Part shown: positions 41,400 through 53,814 of the stretch, in pieces
Layout: the number at the start of each line of letters is the position of its first letter
How positions within the stretch are numbered: position 1 is the stretch's first letter
Assembly (NCBI RefSeq): GCF_045679555.1
Contig: NC_092094.1
Location: 12,595,612 to 12,659,611 of the forward strand
DNA length: 64,000 nt
Source: Salvelinus alpinus
Lineage: Eukaryota; Chordata; Actinopteri; Salmoniformes; Salmonidae
Direction of reading: 5' to 3'
The notes under the pieces: model-generated
Database searches by the model: none
What the model was told of the DNA's origin: nothing
The model's input: only the letters and a program-made list of their open reading frames with translations
Translations under genes and position numbers: made by a program

Positions 41400-43145
41400 C
41401 AGGGATATAATATAATTTCATGAAATCACAAGTCCAATACATACATACAGCAAATGAAAGATAAACATCTTGTGAATCCAGCCAACATGTCCGATTTTTT
41501 AAATGTTTTACAGCGAAAACACAACATATATTTATGTTAGCTCACCACCATATCCAAAAAAACAGCCATTTTTTCACAGCAAAGATAGCTTTCACAAAAC
41601 CCACAAATAGAGATAAAAATAATCACTAACCTTTGAACAACTTCATCAGATGACAGTCTTATAACATCATGTTATACAAAACATTTATGTTTTGTTCGAA
41701 AATGTGCATATTTATAGCTACAAATCCTGGTTTTACATTGGCGCCATGATCATAAATGGCTCCAAAACAGCCGGAATAATTACAGAGAGCAACGTGAAAT
41801 ACAGAAATACTCATCATAAAACATTTATGAAAAATACATGTTGTACACATAATTAAAGATAAACATCTTGTGAATCCAGCCAACATGTCCGATTTTTAAA
41901 ATGTTTTACAGCGAAAACACAACATAGATTTATGTTAGCTCACCACAATAGCCCAAAACACAACGCCATTTTTTCACCGCAAAGATAGCTTTCACAAAAC
42001 CCACAAATAGAGATAAAAATAATCACTAACCTTTGAACAACTTCATCAGATGACAGTCTTATAACATCATGTTATACAATACATTTATGTTTTGTTCGAA
42101 AATGTGCATATTTATAGCTACAAATCCTGGTTTTACATTGTGAACATGGCGCAAAAATGCTCCAAATTGTCCGGAGAAATTTTAGAGAGTCACGTAATCT
42201 AACAGAAAAACTCATCATAAACTTTGCTGAAAAATACATGTTGGACATATAATTAAAGATACACTGGTTCTTAATGCAACCGCTGTGTTAGATTTAAAAA
42301 AATAACTTTAGTAAAAAGCACAGCATACAATAATCTGAGACAGCGCTCAGCCATTCTCCGCCATGTTGGAGTCCAAAGAGTCCACAAAAATACGAAATAA
42401 CATCATATATATTCCCTTACCTTTGATGATCTTTCATCAGAATGCAGTGCAAGGAGTCCTAGTTCCACAATAAATCGTTGTTTTGTTTTAGAATGTCCAT
42501 TTCTTCTGTCGAATTAGCAACTTTGGCTAGCATAGTGGAGCTCACGTGTCCATGAAAGTTTGACGCATGGAACGAAAAATTCAAAAAGTCATAATAAAAG
42601 TCGAATAAACTGGTGTAACTCAGTTGAGAATCCATCTTTAGGATGTTTTTCTCGTATGTATCCAATAAAGTCCCAGACGGAGCATTTCTTCGTGTCTACC
42701 TAAGGCATTGCAGACAACGATATGGTGCACCCAGGTGCGCAGCAAAATACTGCCAATATGGCTGACCTGTCACTCCAAAAGCTCTCATTCGGTCCCACAT
42801 CAGGCTAGACACCTCATTCAACGTTCTACTTCCTGTTGACATCTAGTGGAAGGCGTATGAAGTGCATACATATCCATAAATACAAGGCAATTGAATAGGC
42901 GAAGCCCTTCACAGAGACCCATTTCAGAATTTTCACTTCCTGTTTGGAAGTTTGCCTGCCAAATGAGTTCTGTTTTACTCACAGATATAATTCAAACCGT
43001 TTTAGAAACTTCAGAGTGTTTTCTATCCAATAGTAATAATAATATGCATATCATATGATCTAGAACAGAGTACGAGGCCGTTTAATTTGGGCACTATTTT
43101 TTCCCAAAGTGAAAATAGCGCCCCCTATTAAGAAGAAGTTTTAAG
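41400..43145. mobile_element. Family N DNA element, inverted copy with a ~400-bp tandem duplication
   Basis: It shares internal blocks with 37432-38744 in opposite orientation (ATAATCACTAACCTTTGA, TTCCCTTACCTTTGATGATC). The block starting AGATAAACATCTTGTGAATC is at 41459 and again at 41857 (398 bp apart). A third start, AATTAAAGATACAC, lies 400 bp further on. Its ends lie near GCGCCACAGGGATATAATAT and AATAGCGCCCCCTATTAAGA. It is non-coding. Confidence 0.65.
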
Positions 43146-43384
43146 GTTGGGCGATTGTGTACAAGCCTACATCGCCCGATTGCGGCCCATAGCGATTCTC
43201 GATAGTCGATCACTATTGGGGGGGTGTCTTTCTTATGGCTACCCATGTATTTCCATGGAAATATAACGTTTATTTGGAAAGTAATAAATATAGAGATATT
43301 TCTAAAAGCATTCATGATTTGAGTAAATGTAATATACTAACTATTACTCTTGTTAAAAATATGAAATGGTATTACATTTGGTGA

Positions 43385-43590
43385 AGAGCACATTATGACT
43401 TGTTTAGGACTCGAAACTCAAAGTTTAGGACTTGAGACTTGACGGTCTTAACTCGGACTTGCCTGTCTTGACTTGGGACTTGACTTGATACTTGCCTGTC
43501 TTGACTTGGGACTTGACTTGGGACTTGAGTGCTAAGACTTGAGACTTACTTGTGACTTGTAAAACAATGACTTGGTCCCACCTCTGGTAA
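43385..43590. repeat. GACTTG-rich tandem region ending in hAT-like terminus
   Basis: Modules such as GACTTGGGACTTGACTTG repeat with variation and finish at GACTTGGTCCCACCTCTG, the end of a second hAT-like non-autonomous family. Confidence 0.65.
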
Positions 43591-43779
43591 TGAGTACTTT
43601 TTGGTGTCGGGGAAAATGTATGGAAGTAAAAAGTACATATTTTCTTTAGGAATGTAGTGAAGTAAAAGTTGTCAAAAATATAAATAGTAAAGGAAAGTAC
43701 AGATTTCCCCAAAAACAACTTAAGTAGTACTTTTAAGTATTTTAGTACTTTAAACCACTGCGCAGTGGTGGAAAAACTA

Positions 43780-44405
43780 CAGCAGAGCAGAGCTGCTGAC
43801 CTGGCTGTCAGTCCTCATCACATTAGAACAGTGGATCTACAAATAGAGGATGCAGGTCTCTGTGGTATCTGCAAGGCTAGAGGTTAACATCATCCACCTG
43901 ACAGACAGGCTGTAGGCAGCTAAACCAACAGGCAGTCTCTGGTACATACAGCCTGTCAGATAAATAACCCAGCATGCAGTGAGACGGACTCAGACTGACC
44001 TCTATAGATCAGCTGGACGTCTTCTTACTACACTCCATTTCCTGTCTTGATAGAGAAAATACAAAGGGTTGAATTAATTTGTTCCATTTAGAGCTGCTGG
44101 TTTGCGATCATTGTTCTTTGATGACCTAATATAACCTCCAGTACTTCCAGTACTTTTATAACAAGGATAGGTTAAGGTGTCTTGGGTTGGAAAATATTCC
44201 TATAACAACAGACATCCTATTTAACTTTGAAATCCATGTTCAGTCACATCAATATTCCCCCTTTTGTCTCTGTCATGTCTTGTATTGGTTCATGAATGAA
44301 GAGGATTAGCACTTTGTGTTGGAGATAAACAATGATCCTTTTCTCTCTTTAATGCATAACTGTGTGATGAGATGACCCTGGACAGTTGTTTTTGTTTACT
44401 GAGGG
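43780..44405. other. Intergenic, nothing recognised
   Basis: No gene or named repeat seen beyond the solitary hAT-like end at 43763. Confidence 0.4.
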
Positions 44406-44410
44406 AGTGA

Positions 44411-45508
44411 GCGCAGAGCGGACACTGCTTCACATTAGACCAGGAGGACCCAGGTATGCGCAGAGCGAACACTGCATCACATTAGACCAGGAGGACCCAG
44501 GTATGCGCAGAGCGGACACCGCGTCACATTAGACCAGGAGGACCCAGGTATGCGCAGAGTGGATACCGCTTCACAATAGACCAGGAGGACCCAGGGATGT
44601 GCAGAGCGGACACCGCGTCACATTAGACCAGGAGGACCCAGGTATGCGCCGAGCGGACACCGCGTCATATTACAAATGGAGGACCCAGGTATGCGCAGGG
44701 CAGACCACACGTCACATTAGACCAGGAGGACCCAGGTATGTGCAGAGCGGGCACCGCGTCACATTAGACCAGGAGGACCCAGGTATGTGCAGAGCAGACC
44801 ACACGTCACATTAGACCAGGAGGACCCAGGTATGTGCAGAGCAGACCACACGTCACATTAGACCAAGAGGAAACAGGTATGTGCAGAGCAGACCACATGT
44901 CACATTAGACCAGGAGGACCCAGGTATGTGCAGAGCAGACCACACGTCACATTAGACCAGGAGGACCCAGGTATGTGCAGAGCGGGCACCGCGTCACATT
45001 AGACCAGGAGGACCCAGGTATGCGCAGGGCAGACCACACGTCACATTAGACCAGGAGGACCCAGGTATGTGCAGAGCGGGCACCGCGTCACATTAGACCA
45101 GGAGGACCCAGGTATGTGCAGAGCAGACCACACGTCACATTAGACCAGGAGGACCCAGGTATGTGCAGAGCAGACCACATGTCACATTAGACCAGGAGGA
45201 CCCAGGTATGTGCAGAGCAGACCACACGTCACATTAGACCAGGAGGACCCAGGTATGTGCAGAGCAGACCACATGTCACATTAGACCAGGAGGACCCAGG
45301 TATGTGCAGAGCGGACCAGACGTCACATTAGACCAGGAGGACCCAGGTATGTGCAGAGCAGACCACACGTCACATTAGACCAAGAGGAAACAGGTATGTG
45401 CAGAGCAGACCACACGTCACATTAGACCAAGAGGAAACAGGTATGTGCAGAGCGGGCCAGACGTCACATTAGACCAGGAGGACCCAGGTATGTGCAGAGC
45501 AGACCACA
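44411..45508. repeat. 47-bp minisatellite in strict register
   Basis: 23 complete units plus a partial one, all starting exactly 47 bp apart (44411, 44458, 44505, and so on to 45492). No indel is seen at the starts checked. Each unit has CACATTAGACCAGGAGGACC. The variable part is either GCGGGCACCGCGT or GCAGACCACACGT with several sub-variants. Pairs of variants recur in the same order (44740/44787, 44975/45022, 45069/45116), a higher-order pattern. Confidence 0.96.
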
Positions 45509-45569
45509 GTCATAACTGGATGAGGTCCCAGGAGTGACCTGACACTTCATTAATTCAGCTTCTACTGCC

Positions 45570-45572
<3 letters not shown>

Positions 45573-45602
<30 letters not shown>
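45573..45602. repeat. (CA)n microsatellite
   Basis: A short pure CA run of about 30 bp. Confidence 0.9.
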
Positions 45603-45604
<2 letters not shown>

Positions 45605-45605
<1 letters not shown>

Positions 45606-46195
45606 CTCCCCCGGCTCAGAGAGAGCGAGACACCAGGCACGGCGAGACCAAGCAGTCAGTCCCCATCCATCACCACAGTGATCCTCTGCCTTACTGCCAA
45701 AAATCACATTCACTTACTACAAAGCAACAGGATTGACGCCCTAGGGATAAAAACGGCCTCCCAACCAGCTGGGAATCAAAGACAGCGAGCGCTGTGTGGA
45801 AGGGGATGAACAGATTAACAGAGAGTGGTGGGATTAGGATCACTTTGACTGTGAACCAACACAGGAAACATGTCAAATGTCATTAATTTCATGCTCTGCT
45901 AGTTTACTCTAATGTATCCACAGTTGGGGGTGTGTTATTTTTGAGTTAGCCTGCTTGCCAGGGGTTTAATAAGCCTGCAGTTGTATCTGCTACAGTACAT
46001 GGCAGCTTTACCAAACCTTGAGGAGCTATTTATATACTTTCTACCACCGTAACGTAATCCCTGAATTTTCTATTTATATTTGATACTTAAAAAAAAATGT
46101 ATTTGCATTTTATAGATCGTAATATTAGGACATGTATCAATCAGTAGAACATTCAGTCTTTGAAATCAACGCAATAGTGTGTAACTAACTTCATG
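45605..46195. other. Intergenic, nothing recognised
   Basis: No coding or repeat signature identified. Confidence 0.4.
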
Positions 46196-46202
46196 TGATG
46201 TG

Positions 46203-47072
46203 CCTTCAGAAAGTACTCACACCCCTTGACTTTTTACGCATTTTCCCTAAATTTAAAATAAATGAAATTGAGATTTTATTTGTCACTGGCAGACAATACC
46301 TCATAATGTCAAAGTGAAATTATGTTTTTAGAACTTTTTACAAATTAATAAACAATGAAAATCTGAAATGTCTTGAGTCAATAATTATCCAACCCCTTGG
46401 TTAGAGCAAGCCTAAATAAGTTTAGGCTTGTTTAACAAGTCACATTATAAGTTACGTGATTTTTGAATGACTACCTAATCTCTTTACACCACGCGTACAA
46501 TTATCTGTAAGGTCCCTCAGTCAAGCAGTGAATTTCAAGACCAGGGAAGTTTTCCAATGCCTCGCAAAGAAAGGCACCTATTGGTAGATGGGTACATTTT
46601 TTTAAAGCAATCATTAAATAAAACACATGGCCAAATCTACACTGGAGTTGCTTACCAAGAAGACAGTGAATGTTCCTAAGTGGCCAAGTTACAGTTTTGA
46701 CTTAAATCTGCTTGTGAATCTATGGCAAGACTTAAATGGTTATCTAGCAATGATCAACAACCAACTTGACAGAGCTTGAAGAATTTTTTAAAGAATAATG
46801 GGCAAATATTATACAATCCAGTTATGCAAAGCTCTTAGAGACTTACCCAGAAAGAGTCACAGCTGTAATCACATGTATTGACTCAGGGGTATGAATACTT
46901 TCAATAAATGTGTCAACATTTCAAAAAACATGTTTTCACTTTGTCATTATGGGGTATTGTGTGTAGATGGTTGAGACAAAACATCTATTTAATCCATTTT
47001 GAATTCAGGCTGTAACACAACAAAATGTGGAATAAATCAAGGGGTATGAACGTCAAGGGGTATGAAGACCCT
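46203..47072 (+). mobile_element. Old internally deleted Tc1-like element
   Basis: The left end has CTTCAGAAAGTACTCACACC and CCTTGACTTTTTACGCATTT. The right end has ACAAAATGTGGAATAAATCA then AGGGGTATGAA. The inside keeps degenerate 3' transposase-flank sequence (GTATTGACTCAGGGGTATGA) but no long frame. It is the most diverged Tc1 copy in the window. Confidence 0.72.
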
Positions 47073-47103
47073 GTAACATGATGATCGGAGCTTTCTCCTG
47101 TTT

Positions 47104-47272
47104 ACCAAACATTTACATTTACATTTAAGTCATTTAGCAGACGCTCTTATCCAGAGCGACTTACAAATTGGAAAGTTCATACATATTCATCCTGGTCCCC
47201 CCGTGGGGAATGAACCCACAACCCTGGCGTTGCAAGCGCCATGCTCTACCAACTGAGCCACACGGGACCCGT
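47104..47272 (-). mobile_element. tRNA-derived SINE (second head type)
   Basis: Read on the minus strand it has TGGCTCAGTTGGTAGAGCAT (A box) and GTGGGTTCATTCCCCACGG (B-box region). After that come GACTTAAATG-type tail sequence and TCGCTCTGGATAAGAGCGTC. The head differs from the SINEs at 9.8 and 35.9 kb, but the tail is shared. It is not a functional tRNA gene because the acceptor stem does not close. Confidence 0.87.
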
Positions 47273-47279
47273 GTGATTC

Positions 47280-47910
47280 CCCAAACAGATTCCCCATTCC
47301 ATCAATCTTTAAAGAAGTTATTTCGTCTCCCTATCCGTCCTCTTTTTCACTCCCTCCCTCTGTCTCTCTATCTAGGTCATCTGCACTGCAGTCTCCTGTC
47401 TGCAATATAGTTTATTTTTGCCAAGAAGGATATTTGTTTCACTCGTTGAGGGTATAGTCGGAAAAGAAATAGAGAGTGAATAAATGTGAACGAAGGTGAA
47501 GGCTAGTGATGAAGATGTATCTAGCGTCTTGCTGACGTCAGCTTGACGTATTGATTCAATATGGCATTGTCCGGAGCAATGGCTGTACATTTGCATCTCA
47601 CAGGAGAGAGCCACACCTTTGCCGTGACAGTTTTCAGGAAGAGACGTTCCCACAGAAGTCCTGGTGTCACTGACACCAGGAGAGGTGTGACGACAGATGA
47701 AAACACTGAATTGATTAAATGAATGTTACTGTGAAGGAAATTGTTGTGTTTTTTTTTTTTTTTTAAGTTCATAAAAAGCAGTGAATTTTGATTTGTCTTG
47801 ATGTATTTTAAAGTGACTCGATTGAAATTGTATGTTGGGTTGACTGGTTATCAGGCACATTCCTGTTGTCCGGTCATAACATTGTTCGCCTACTTATCTC
47901 CCTGCAACTC
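47280..47910. other. Intergenic with a poly-T run
   Basis: A T16 run at about 47749-47764. Otherwise nothing recognised. Confidence 0.4.
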
Positions 47911-47914
47911 CCCT

Positions 47915-49330
47915 TCAGATCTCTGATCACTACTTTGTTTGCTTTTCTGTCTCCTCCAACCCTAGCCACTCAACCCCTACCCAGATGGTCATGCGCCGTC
48001 GCAATCTTCGCTCTCTCTCTCCCACTACTCTCTCCTCTTCTGCTAAATCCTTCTTCCTCCTGTCTCCTGATTCTGCCTCTTCGAACCTACTATCCTCCCT
48101 TTCTGCATTCTATGACTCTATGACTTCCTCCCGGCTGACTCCGCCCTTCCCTCCTGCTCCGTGGCTGAGTGACTCATTGCTTGCATTCTGAACAGGGCTG
48201 ACACTCAACAACTTTTCTCCTTCTCCTCTTCTGACATCCAGGTGGCGACACGCATCTCTGCGTGCTTGGCAGAGATCTCAGCTTGGATGTCGGCCCATCT
48301 CCTCAAGCTCAATCTTGACAAGACATATTTTTTGTGTGTGTGTGTGTAATTTTCATTGTTGGACATAAAATACTGTAAAAACACCAGGAAATCAGCTCCA
48401 AGTCATTTTAATCTAAGAAATCTGTTCCCAAGTATTCACACGCATAATAGAGAGACACAACATGATCGTGGTATAAATGTAAGCAAGATTTGAAATTATT
48501 ATGTTTTAGTCAAACATATCTGTTATGGCTTCTTGCGGTCAATTTGTTGTCTACAAACGACCATCTGCTCAAGAAGAAATCAGCCCTTGGCTGAATCTAG
48601 TAATGATCCCTGCTCTATATCATCCGTAGAGTACGACCCTACCTCACGCAAGAAGCGGCACAGGTCCTAATCCAGGCACTTGTCATCTCCCATCTGGACT
48701 ACTGCTACTCGCAGTTGGCTGGGCTCCCGCTTATGTCATCAAACCCCTGCAATTTATCCAGAACGCTGTAGCCCACCTGGTTTTCAAGCCTCTCAAATTC
48801 TCCCATGTTACCCAACTCCTACACATACTCCACTGGCTTCCAGTCGAAGCTTGCATCCACTACAAGACCATGGTACTTTCCTATGGAGCAGCAAGAGGAA
48901 CTGCCCCTCCAGACCTTCAGGCTCTGCTCAAACCCTACCCCCCAACCCTGAGTACTCCGTTCTGAAACCTCTGGTCTCTTGGCCCTCCCACCCTTACGGG
49001 AGGGCAGCTCCCGCTCAGCCCAGTCCAAGCTCTTCTCTGTCCTAGCACCCCAATGCCGGAACCAGCTTCCCCTCGCCCATCTTCCAGAAACCATCTGTAA
49101 CCCTACCTCTCCGAAGAGTATCTTAAATAATCCCACAGTACCCCCCCCCCCCCCCCCTTATCACCCCCTCCTCACCCCTCCCCTCCAAAAAAAGCCTTTG
49201 GTGAACTCACACTTGAACTCGCCTCTTCCCTCTTGCTAGCTCTGACTCTGCTGATAGATCATTTATTGAGGAGCAATTGACTTACTATAACTGTGATATG
49301 TGGTTATCCCACCTAGCTGATAAATGACTA
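47915..49330 (+). mobile_element. Second LINE family, highly deleted ORF2 remnant
   Basis: Pieces of a Jockey/L2-group LINE on the plus strand. A linker (RRRNLRSLSPTTLSSSAKSF and PAPWLSDSLL) is followed after a deletion by the RT C-terminal motif VATRISACLAEISAWMSAHL then LKLNLDKT (48242-48328). A foreign stretch of about 250 bp (48329-48580) follows. The C-terminus then reads IKPLQFIQNAVAHLVFKPLK then FSHVTQLLHILHWLPV, and later TLTGGQLPLSPVQALL in another frame. A C17 run sits at 49141-49157. The element is dead and distinct from the LINE at 36-40 kb. Confidence 0.8.
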
Positions 49331-49465
49331 AAATGTCAAATGTAAATGTACATTTAGTTGATTAGATTGGAATCTGGGTGTGTTGTTCCTGCCTCTTGTT
49401 TTCACTAGGGAGTGAGTTCCCACTTGAATTTGGTTAAAAGGGCAGTTCATACTTGGAGAACTTGT

Positions 49466-49545
49466 TAGCGAGCTCCTGTATAGCGAGCTCCTGTATAGCG
49501 AGCTCCTGTATAGCGAGCTCCTGTATAGCGAGCTCCTGTATATCT
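49466..49545. repeat. 15-bp minisatellite, AGCGAGCTCCTGTAT
   Basis: Five near-identical copies. 15 bp equals five codons, giving a YRSSL repeat on the minus strand by chance. Confidence 0.93.
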
Positions 49546-49549
49546 CATA

Positions 49550-50810
49550 CAGTTTTGCTGTTAGAGTTGATTCTGAACTGATGACCCATGTAACCACAAA
49601 GTCTTATTAATTGACAGTCATTTGCTCTGTGTTATTCTGTAATGCATCATGTACTTCATGTACCCTGGAATTGTTTGAGTGTCAATTATTTCATGACTAA
49701 TAAATCCTATTTGTTGATTTGAGTAAATGCGTTCTTCGTTTTAGAGAGTAATTCCTTGTTTTACTATACGTTCATAATTTAGTAGGTCTATTGGTAAATG
49801 TTATTTACACTACACAAAGCCTATATGCTTGGCCTTTAACTGTGCAGCTCTGAGCTAAGGTTAACTCAAACATGTAATGCTAGGATATTAGCTCTTTGTC
49901 TCTCAGCCTCTTGATAATTGTATAACGGTTATCTTGGACACATCATTTATAGTATTCCGAGGCTTGCTACCATGAACAGATCCATCGAATAATAATAATA
50001 ATCATCTTATGGGCCTATACAGGGTTGGGGAGTAACGGATAATTTTGAAAAACTAGATGATTACTTCGAGGATTACTTTAAAATTCAGAAAGGATGTTTG
50101 CAAAAAAAAATCTTTGACACTTCTCTGTTTTCTCAATGACATTCAAATCAGTATTGAAAAAAGTTGAAAGTTTAAATGTGTTACACCTGAGCGAGTAAGA
50201 CCACAAGTCAGAGACAACTATGATGACACACTAAATGTGTTTGATGGATCGCTGGAAAAGAGCAGGAACAGGCTTTTGTAGGCTACAGTCCAAGCTATGT
50301 CTTCCAATGGTGCGACTGCTGTCGGCATCCAAAGATGATCCAGCATGAATAAACGCTTGGAGGTCAGGATGACAGTAGTGGTGTAGTCTAGGGCGATACA
50401 AATATCACGTATTCTACATAGCGCATTGATGTAAATCACACTGCTGCTCTCTCATTTAACTATTTGCGCTTTACGGATTGTGGTTGTTGTGGACGGATGT
50501 TCACAAATGTAAATGTATATTCGAACCCAATAACGGTTGAATTCAAGAAGTTTAAACTGCCTACCAATCATTGTTTTTGAAACCAGTGGTCAGCCAGTGA
50601 AGAATGTGCTATTGCAACAGCTGCATAGTGCAGATCCAAACCTATGGAATAAAAGTGGGGCTTTTATTGCTCAATCTAATTCATGCTGATACAAAACAAA
50701 AACAAATTAGCCTAATGGACACATGCTCAAACTTGGACACTTTTGATAGACTTAAAGGGGAAATCTTTTTTTGCTACATCCATTTTAGGATTTAGAGATT
50801 ATATACTATG
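49550..50810. other. Intergenic, AT-rich, nothing recognised
   Basis: Stretches at 50030-50060 and 51460-51610 have paired wording (GGGGAGTAACGGAT against CAAAAAGTTACGTTACTGAT). These may be two ends of a decayed repeat spanning 50.02-51.61 kb. Confidence 0.35.
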
Positions 50811-50813
50811 TAC

Positions 50814-51062
50814 AGTACCAGTCAAAAGTTTGGACACACCTACTCATTCAAGGGTTTTTCTTTATTTTTACTATGTTCTACATTGTAGAATAATAGTGAA
50901 GACATCAAAACTATTAAATAGCACATAAGGAATAATGTAGTAACCAAAAAAGTGTTAATCAAATCAAATATATTTTAGATTTTAGATTCTTCAAAGTAGT
51001 CACCCTTTGCCTTGATGACAGCTTTGAACACTCTTGTCAAAGCATGCCATTCCATGAGAGCA
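50814..51062 (+). mobile_element. Tc1-like 5' end fragment (third terminal type)
   Basis: CAGTACCAGTCAAAAGTTTG, GACACACCTACTCATTCAAG and TTGCCTTGATGACAGCTTTG are the end and subterminal region of a common teleost Tc1 family. Transposase sequence is barely present. Confidence 0.82.
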
Positions 51063-51069
51063 GCATTTA

Positions 51070-51690
51070 TATTTCACCTCGAATCAATGAGCCCAATCAG
51101 ACCTCCATGACAACAAAATCATAAACAACAGAGTAGAGCTGGCTAATAAGTCCAAACAATTTGGCTGATCTATACTTCCATATTTCCAAATCCTATTCTT
51201 GAAAATCAAGGGGTATAACATTTATTGGAATGACTGAAATTCTGATAGACTTTGGTTTTTAAATGTAGAGATATAATTTAATCATACTATTATCTGTAGT
51301 AGAAAGCGATGGGTTAGAAGAAGCCTACATAACCAACCTATAAAGTAGAATGTAACATCTATATATGGCCAGCTATGTAAACTTTAACATAGATTTAGCC
51401 TGCAATAGATGTTGTTCAATTGGTAACATACATTTTTGTCTTCTTCTAATGCCTCTTAAGGGGAAAGTAATCTAAAAGTAATGGAATGTAATCAGATTAG
51501 GTTACTGAGTTTGGATAATCAAAAAGTTACGTTACTGATTACAATTTTGGACAGGTAACTTGTAACTGTTAAGGATTACATTTAGAAAGTAACCTACCCA
51601 ACCCTGGGCCTATATTATTCATTTACATAATAATGGAGTCAGATTGAATGTACTTTAATATTTATTATTATTCAACACCATTTAAATTCC
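51070..51690. other. Intergenic, nothing firmly recognised
   Basis: Possible right end of the decayed repeat mentioned for 50.0 kb (TAACTTGTAACTGTTAAGGA). No genes. Confidence 0.35.
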
Positions 51691-51692
51691 AC

Positions 51693-51987
51693 TAGAGATG
51701 AGGACAGAGATGAGGGCAGAGATGAGGACGGAGATGAGGACGGAGATGAGGACGGAAATGAGGACAGAGACGAGGACAGAGACGAGGCCAGTGACGAGGC
51801 CAGTGACGAGGCCAGTGATGAGGCCAGAGATGAAAACAGTGATGAGGACAGAGATGAGGCCAGAGATGAGGCCAGAGATGAGGACAGAGATGAGGACAGA
51901 GACGAGGACCGAGACGAGGACCGAGACGAGGACAGAGACGAGGACAGAGATGAGGACAGTGATGAGGACAGTGATGAGGACAGAGAT
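51693..51987. repeat. 12-bp minisatellite, unit GATGAGGACAGA
   Basis: About 24 units with GACGAG and CAGTGA variants. The 12-bp unit keeps frames open on both strands (minus VLISVLIS, plus MRTEMRTE), which explains the 127- and 113-codon frames. Confidence 0.95.
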
Positions 51988-51989
51988 TA

Positions 51990-52865
51990 AACCTTCACAC
52001 AACCAAATAGCTAAACTGTTTAGCTGCAACTCACGGTAGAGAGATACTGTACTACTTCCTGCCATCTACTTATCCTCAGTAACTGTGGATGTGGTGGATA
52101 TAAAAAATAATTGTTGGGAAATCTCATCTCTACCTGGCATAACTTGATTGCAACAAACAACTGATATAGGGGATGATCACCTGGCAATGTTCCCAGGTTT
52201 TGATGGTATTATTGATATCTGTGTATTATACACAATCACGTTATACTGCACCTGTCTATGAGTGCATTATAATTGCTTTGTTACCTAGAGTACCTTGCGT
52301 GATAGTGTTAATTGGACACTCAAGTGCACAGTGATACATGTTGGCTCGGCTACTGATGCACAGGACCACCTGTGTGAGGATAGGATAGGAGGGGCAGACG
52401 GTCGGCAACTGGTGTGTGTCGGTCTGAGGTGATTGAAATGGTAATGTGGGGTCTGGTTCTGTGAACGGAGTGAACAGGCCTGGTGTATGAGCTGCCGTGC
52501 GTGTACTGGGCACAGCGCTGCCCAATCGCCCCATGGGCATAGAGAGAACACAGCCTCCTGAGAGACAGAGGGCAGATGGAGAAGGAACTGGACAGCTGCC
52601 TGGCAGCTAACTTCTTAGAGCTGTTTTATTGAAGGGGTTATACAGGCCCTTATAGAGTTGGGGTAGGGCTGCTGACATCTGTCCTCCATCTGTCTTTTAT
52701 CAATGACTTTTTATACTGGAGTTATACTGGCATTTAAATGTCCACTGTACCTATTGGACTCGGTGACGCAATGTACTATACTATACCACAATGTACCTCA
52801 ACGTGTCGCGGCATAACTTCTAAACCTTTAATTTAGGAACCACTGTACTCACAGTCAGTCACAAG
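51990..52865. other. Intergenic, nothing recognised
   Basis: Two overlapping minus frames at 52256-52551 show no family features. Confidence 0.4.
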
Positions 52866-52867
52866 AG

Positions 52868-53596
52868 ACTGCTATTGGACTGAACAACATGCTAGGAGAC
52901 TACTATTGGACTGAACGACATGTCAAGACTACTATTGGACTGAACGACATGTCAAGACTACTATTGGACTGAACGACATGTCAAGAGTTCTATTGGACTG
53001 AACGACATGCCAAGAGTTCTATTGGACTGAACGACATGTCAAGACTACTATTGGACTGAACGACATGTCAAGAGTTCTATTGGACTGAACGACATGTCAA
53101 GACTACTATTGGACTGAACGACATGTCAAGAGTCTTCTATTGGAATGAACAAGATGCTAGGAGACTACTATTGGACTGAACGACATGTCAAGACTACTAT
53201 TGGACTGAATGACATGTCAAGACTACTATTGTACTGAACGACATGTCAAGACTACTATTGGACTGAACGACATGTCAAGACTACTATTGGACTGAACGAC
53301 ATGTCAAGAGTTCTATTGGACTGAATGACATGCCAAGAGACTTCTATTGTACTGAACGACATGCTAGGAGACTACTATCGGATTGAACGACATGTCAAGA
53401 GTCTTCTATTGGACTGAACGACATGACAAGAGTCTTCAATTGGAATGAACAACATGCTAGGAGACTACTATCGGACTGAACGACATGCCAAGAGTCTTCT
53501 ATTGGACTGAATGACATGCCAAGAGTCTTCTATTGGACTGAATGACATGCCAAGAGACTTCTATTGGACTGAACAACATGCCGAGAGACTGCTATC
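52868..53596. repeat. 29-bp minisatellite, core ATTGGACTGAACGACATG
   Basis: About 25 units of mostly 29 bp. The linker varies between TCAAGACTACT, TCAAGAGTTCT and CCAAGAGTCTTCT forms, plus an occasional CTAGGAGACTACT. Unit types are mixed along the array. Confidence 0.94.
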
Positions 53597-53814
53597 GGTA
53601 CTCAGACTAGGCTGTAAATGTACCATACCAGCTTTCACAGACTCCAAAACAATCTCTATACAATGTTCTCAGCTTATGGAACCCTGATGAAGACAATTTC
53701 AGAGTTGTGAATGCAATGACACTTTTTTTATACTAACATGCATTTTCCTCAATCTGTGTACTCAGACTAGGCTGTAGATACTGTATAGCATTTGGTGTCC
53801 ACCCACTCTGCCTG

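Larger units (their letters stand above)
40642..43760 (+). mobile_element. hAT-like element region with nested insertions
   Basis: It opens with CAGTGGTGGAAAAAGTACTC and closes with the inverse-type end AGTACTTTAAACCACTG. Between them lie a Tc1 end (40693-40881), a BED-finger exon, a (GTGA)n tract, a large family N element and, at 43390-43587, the end of a second hAT-like type finishing GGTCCCACCTCTG. The nesting is clear but exact layer boundaries are not. A further terminal repeat CAGTGGTGGAAAAACTAC starts at 43763. Confidence 0.6.

Noticed and set aside
47205..47268. Possible tRNA gene on the minus strand
   Set aside because: It has A and B boxes but no closed acceptor stem and runs straight into a SINE tail.
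51682..52065. 127-codon hydrophobic VLISVLIS frame resembling membrane segments
   Set aside because: It is a 12-bp repeat in the reverse orientation; the plus strand gives an equally open MRTE frame.
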